A DNA stretch of 64,000 nucleotides, from the NCBI GenBank assembly GCA_040394475.1, contig JBEBSD010000008.1, forward strand, positions 62,001 through 126,000, read 5' to 3'. Source of the DNA: JBEBSD01 sp040394475 (GTDB lineage Bacteria > Bacteroidota > Bacteroidia > Cytophagales > Spirosomataceae). Every line of letters begins with the position of its first letter. Within the stretch, counting starts at the first letter, position 1. Under the pieces are notes generated by a model, which had not been told where the DNA came from, ran no database searches, and saw only the letters and a program-made list of their open reading frames with translations. The position numbers and the translations under genes were made by a program. Shown piece after piece: positions 63,481 to 64,000 of this stretch.

Positions 63481-64000
63481 ATGAAACAAGGTAACTTTTC
63501 CTTTCCCGAACTCTTTTTACTGTTCGCTCTTATCCAGGTTTCGGGCGTTTCACCGGTCTTTTCGCAACGTTTCCGGCTGCCGCCCCCGGATTTGATTACG
63601 GACCACCAGGGCCTGCCCCAATCGTTTGTTCCGGGACTGGCACAAGACGATCGCGGTTTCATCTGGCTGGCGACTTCAGACGGATTATGTCGTTTCGACG
63701 GGAAAAACTTTAAAGTATTCAGGCCCGGAGATGGTAGAAAATCTTCTATAGCAGGATCTGTACTCCTCAGTATCAGGAAGGATCCTAACGGTAGGATATG
63801 GGCCGTTACTACCCGCACCCTGGACAGGCTCGACCCGGTTTCGGAACAATTCGAAAACTTTTCACCCGATCCTTCGCTTGATCAATTGTTTGGGAACAGC
63901 CTATCCAATGTTTACCCTGCTCCCGATAACAAAATCTGGGTAACGCTGACCCAAAGAGGCCTTGCCTGGATCGATCCCCAAACCCGTGAATTCCGTCATT
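63481..64000 (+). CDS. Two-component propeller sensor, N-terminal part (3' end outside window)
   Basis: The frame is open from the ATG at 63481 to the window edge (173 residues). A signal peptide (ELFLLFALIQVSGVSPVFSQ) precedes regulator-propeller repeats: ITDHQGLPQSFVPGLAQDDRG, FIWLATSDGLCRFDGKNFKVF, IRKDPNGRIWAVTTRTLDRLD and DNKIWVTLTQRGLAWID. In Bacteroidota this periplasmic two-propeller module usually heads a hybrid two-component sensor, or a sensor kinase, that detects a glycan. The membrane, kinase and output parts lie beyond the window, so the final class is not known. Confidence 0.85.
   Translation, partial: MKQGNFSFPELFLLFALIQVSGVSPVFSQRFRLPPPDLITDHQGLPQSFVPGLAQDDRGFIWLATSDGLCRFDGKNFKVFRPGDGRKSSIAGSVLLSIRKDPNGRIWAVTTRTLDRLDPVSEQFENFSPDPSLDQLFGNSLSNVYPAPDNKIWVTLTQRGLAWIDPQTREFRH

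Overview
The window reads as chromosomal DNA of a Bacteroidota bacterium, most likely of the Cytophagales type (Dyadobacter/Spirosoma-like; this is inference). Support comes from three SusC/SusD outer-membrane uptake pairs, two FecI-like sigma / FecR-like anti-sigma pairs, two surface proteins with type IX secretion tails, TAnnTTTG promoter -7 boxes, and the start of a propeller-type sensor at the right edge. I found no rRNA, tRNA, CRISPR array or intact insertion sequence.

Layout. (1) 1-11131: a LacI-controlled locus. A divergent LacI regulator with an unusual zinc-ribbon N-terminus faces a leftward run: SusC, SusD, a secreted protein with an FMN-binding-like motif, a FAD-dependent oxidoreductase and a secreted protein cut by the window edge. 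A perfect 20-bp palindrome (4523-4542) and weaker copies lie in both promoter regions. (2) 11763-12953: a Crp-like regulator and a flavodoxin-fold quinone reductase. (3) 13312-26802: sigma, FecR, STN-SusC, SusD, a DUF1080 (3-keto-disaccharide hydrolase-like) protein, a large PVC-type cytochrome with HEAT-like repeats, a Dabb protein, and a two-gene version of the plant Tm-1 architecture. (4) 27011-38372: a second sigma/FecR/STN-SusC/SusD locus carrying three phosphoesterase-like proteins: a zinc phospholipase C / S1-P1 type protein, an intact calcineurin-like phosphoesterase, and a purple-acid-phosphatase-like protein that has lost metal ligands. It looks like a phosphoester scavenging locus. 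(5) 38392-41784: LigD and Ku for non-homologous end joining. (6) 42484-46050: serine acetyltransferase, cysteine desulfurase with a long N-terminal extension, and a family 2A encapsulin shell, i.e. a predicted sulfur nanocompartment operon. (7) 46416-54090: an AraC regulator and a short-chain dehydrogenase with AraC-style direct repeats at its promoter, gene remnants, and secreted carbohydrate-related proteins. (8) 54523-64000: a surface protein with three near-identical propeller-like units, a DEAD-box helicase, an Rpn-type nuclease with a duplicated tail fragment, an L-domain surface protein, and the start of a propeller sensor.

The strongest candidates for a distinctive system are the encapsulin-sulfur operon, the shared TGGTCTGTG hairpin element between sigma and anti-sigma genes in both ECF loci, the zinc-ribbon LacI with its palindromic operators, and the phosphoesterase-bearing Sus locus. 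All functions are read from motifs and gene context; no database search was run.
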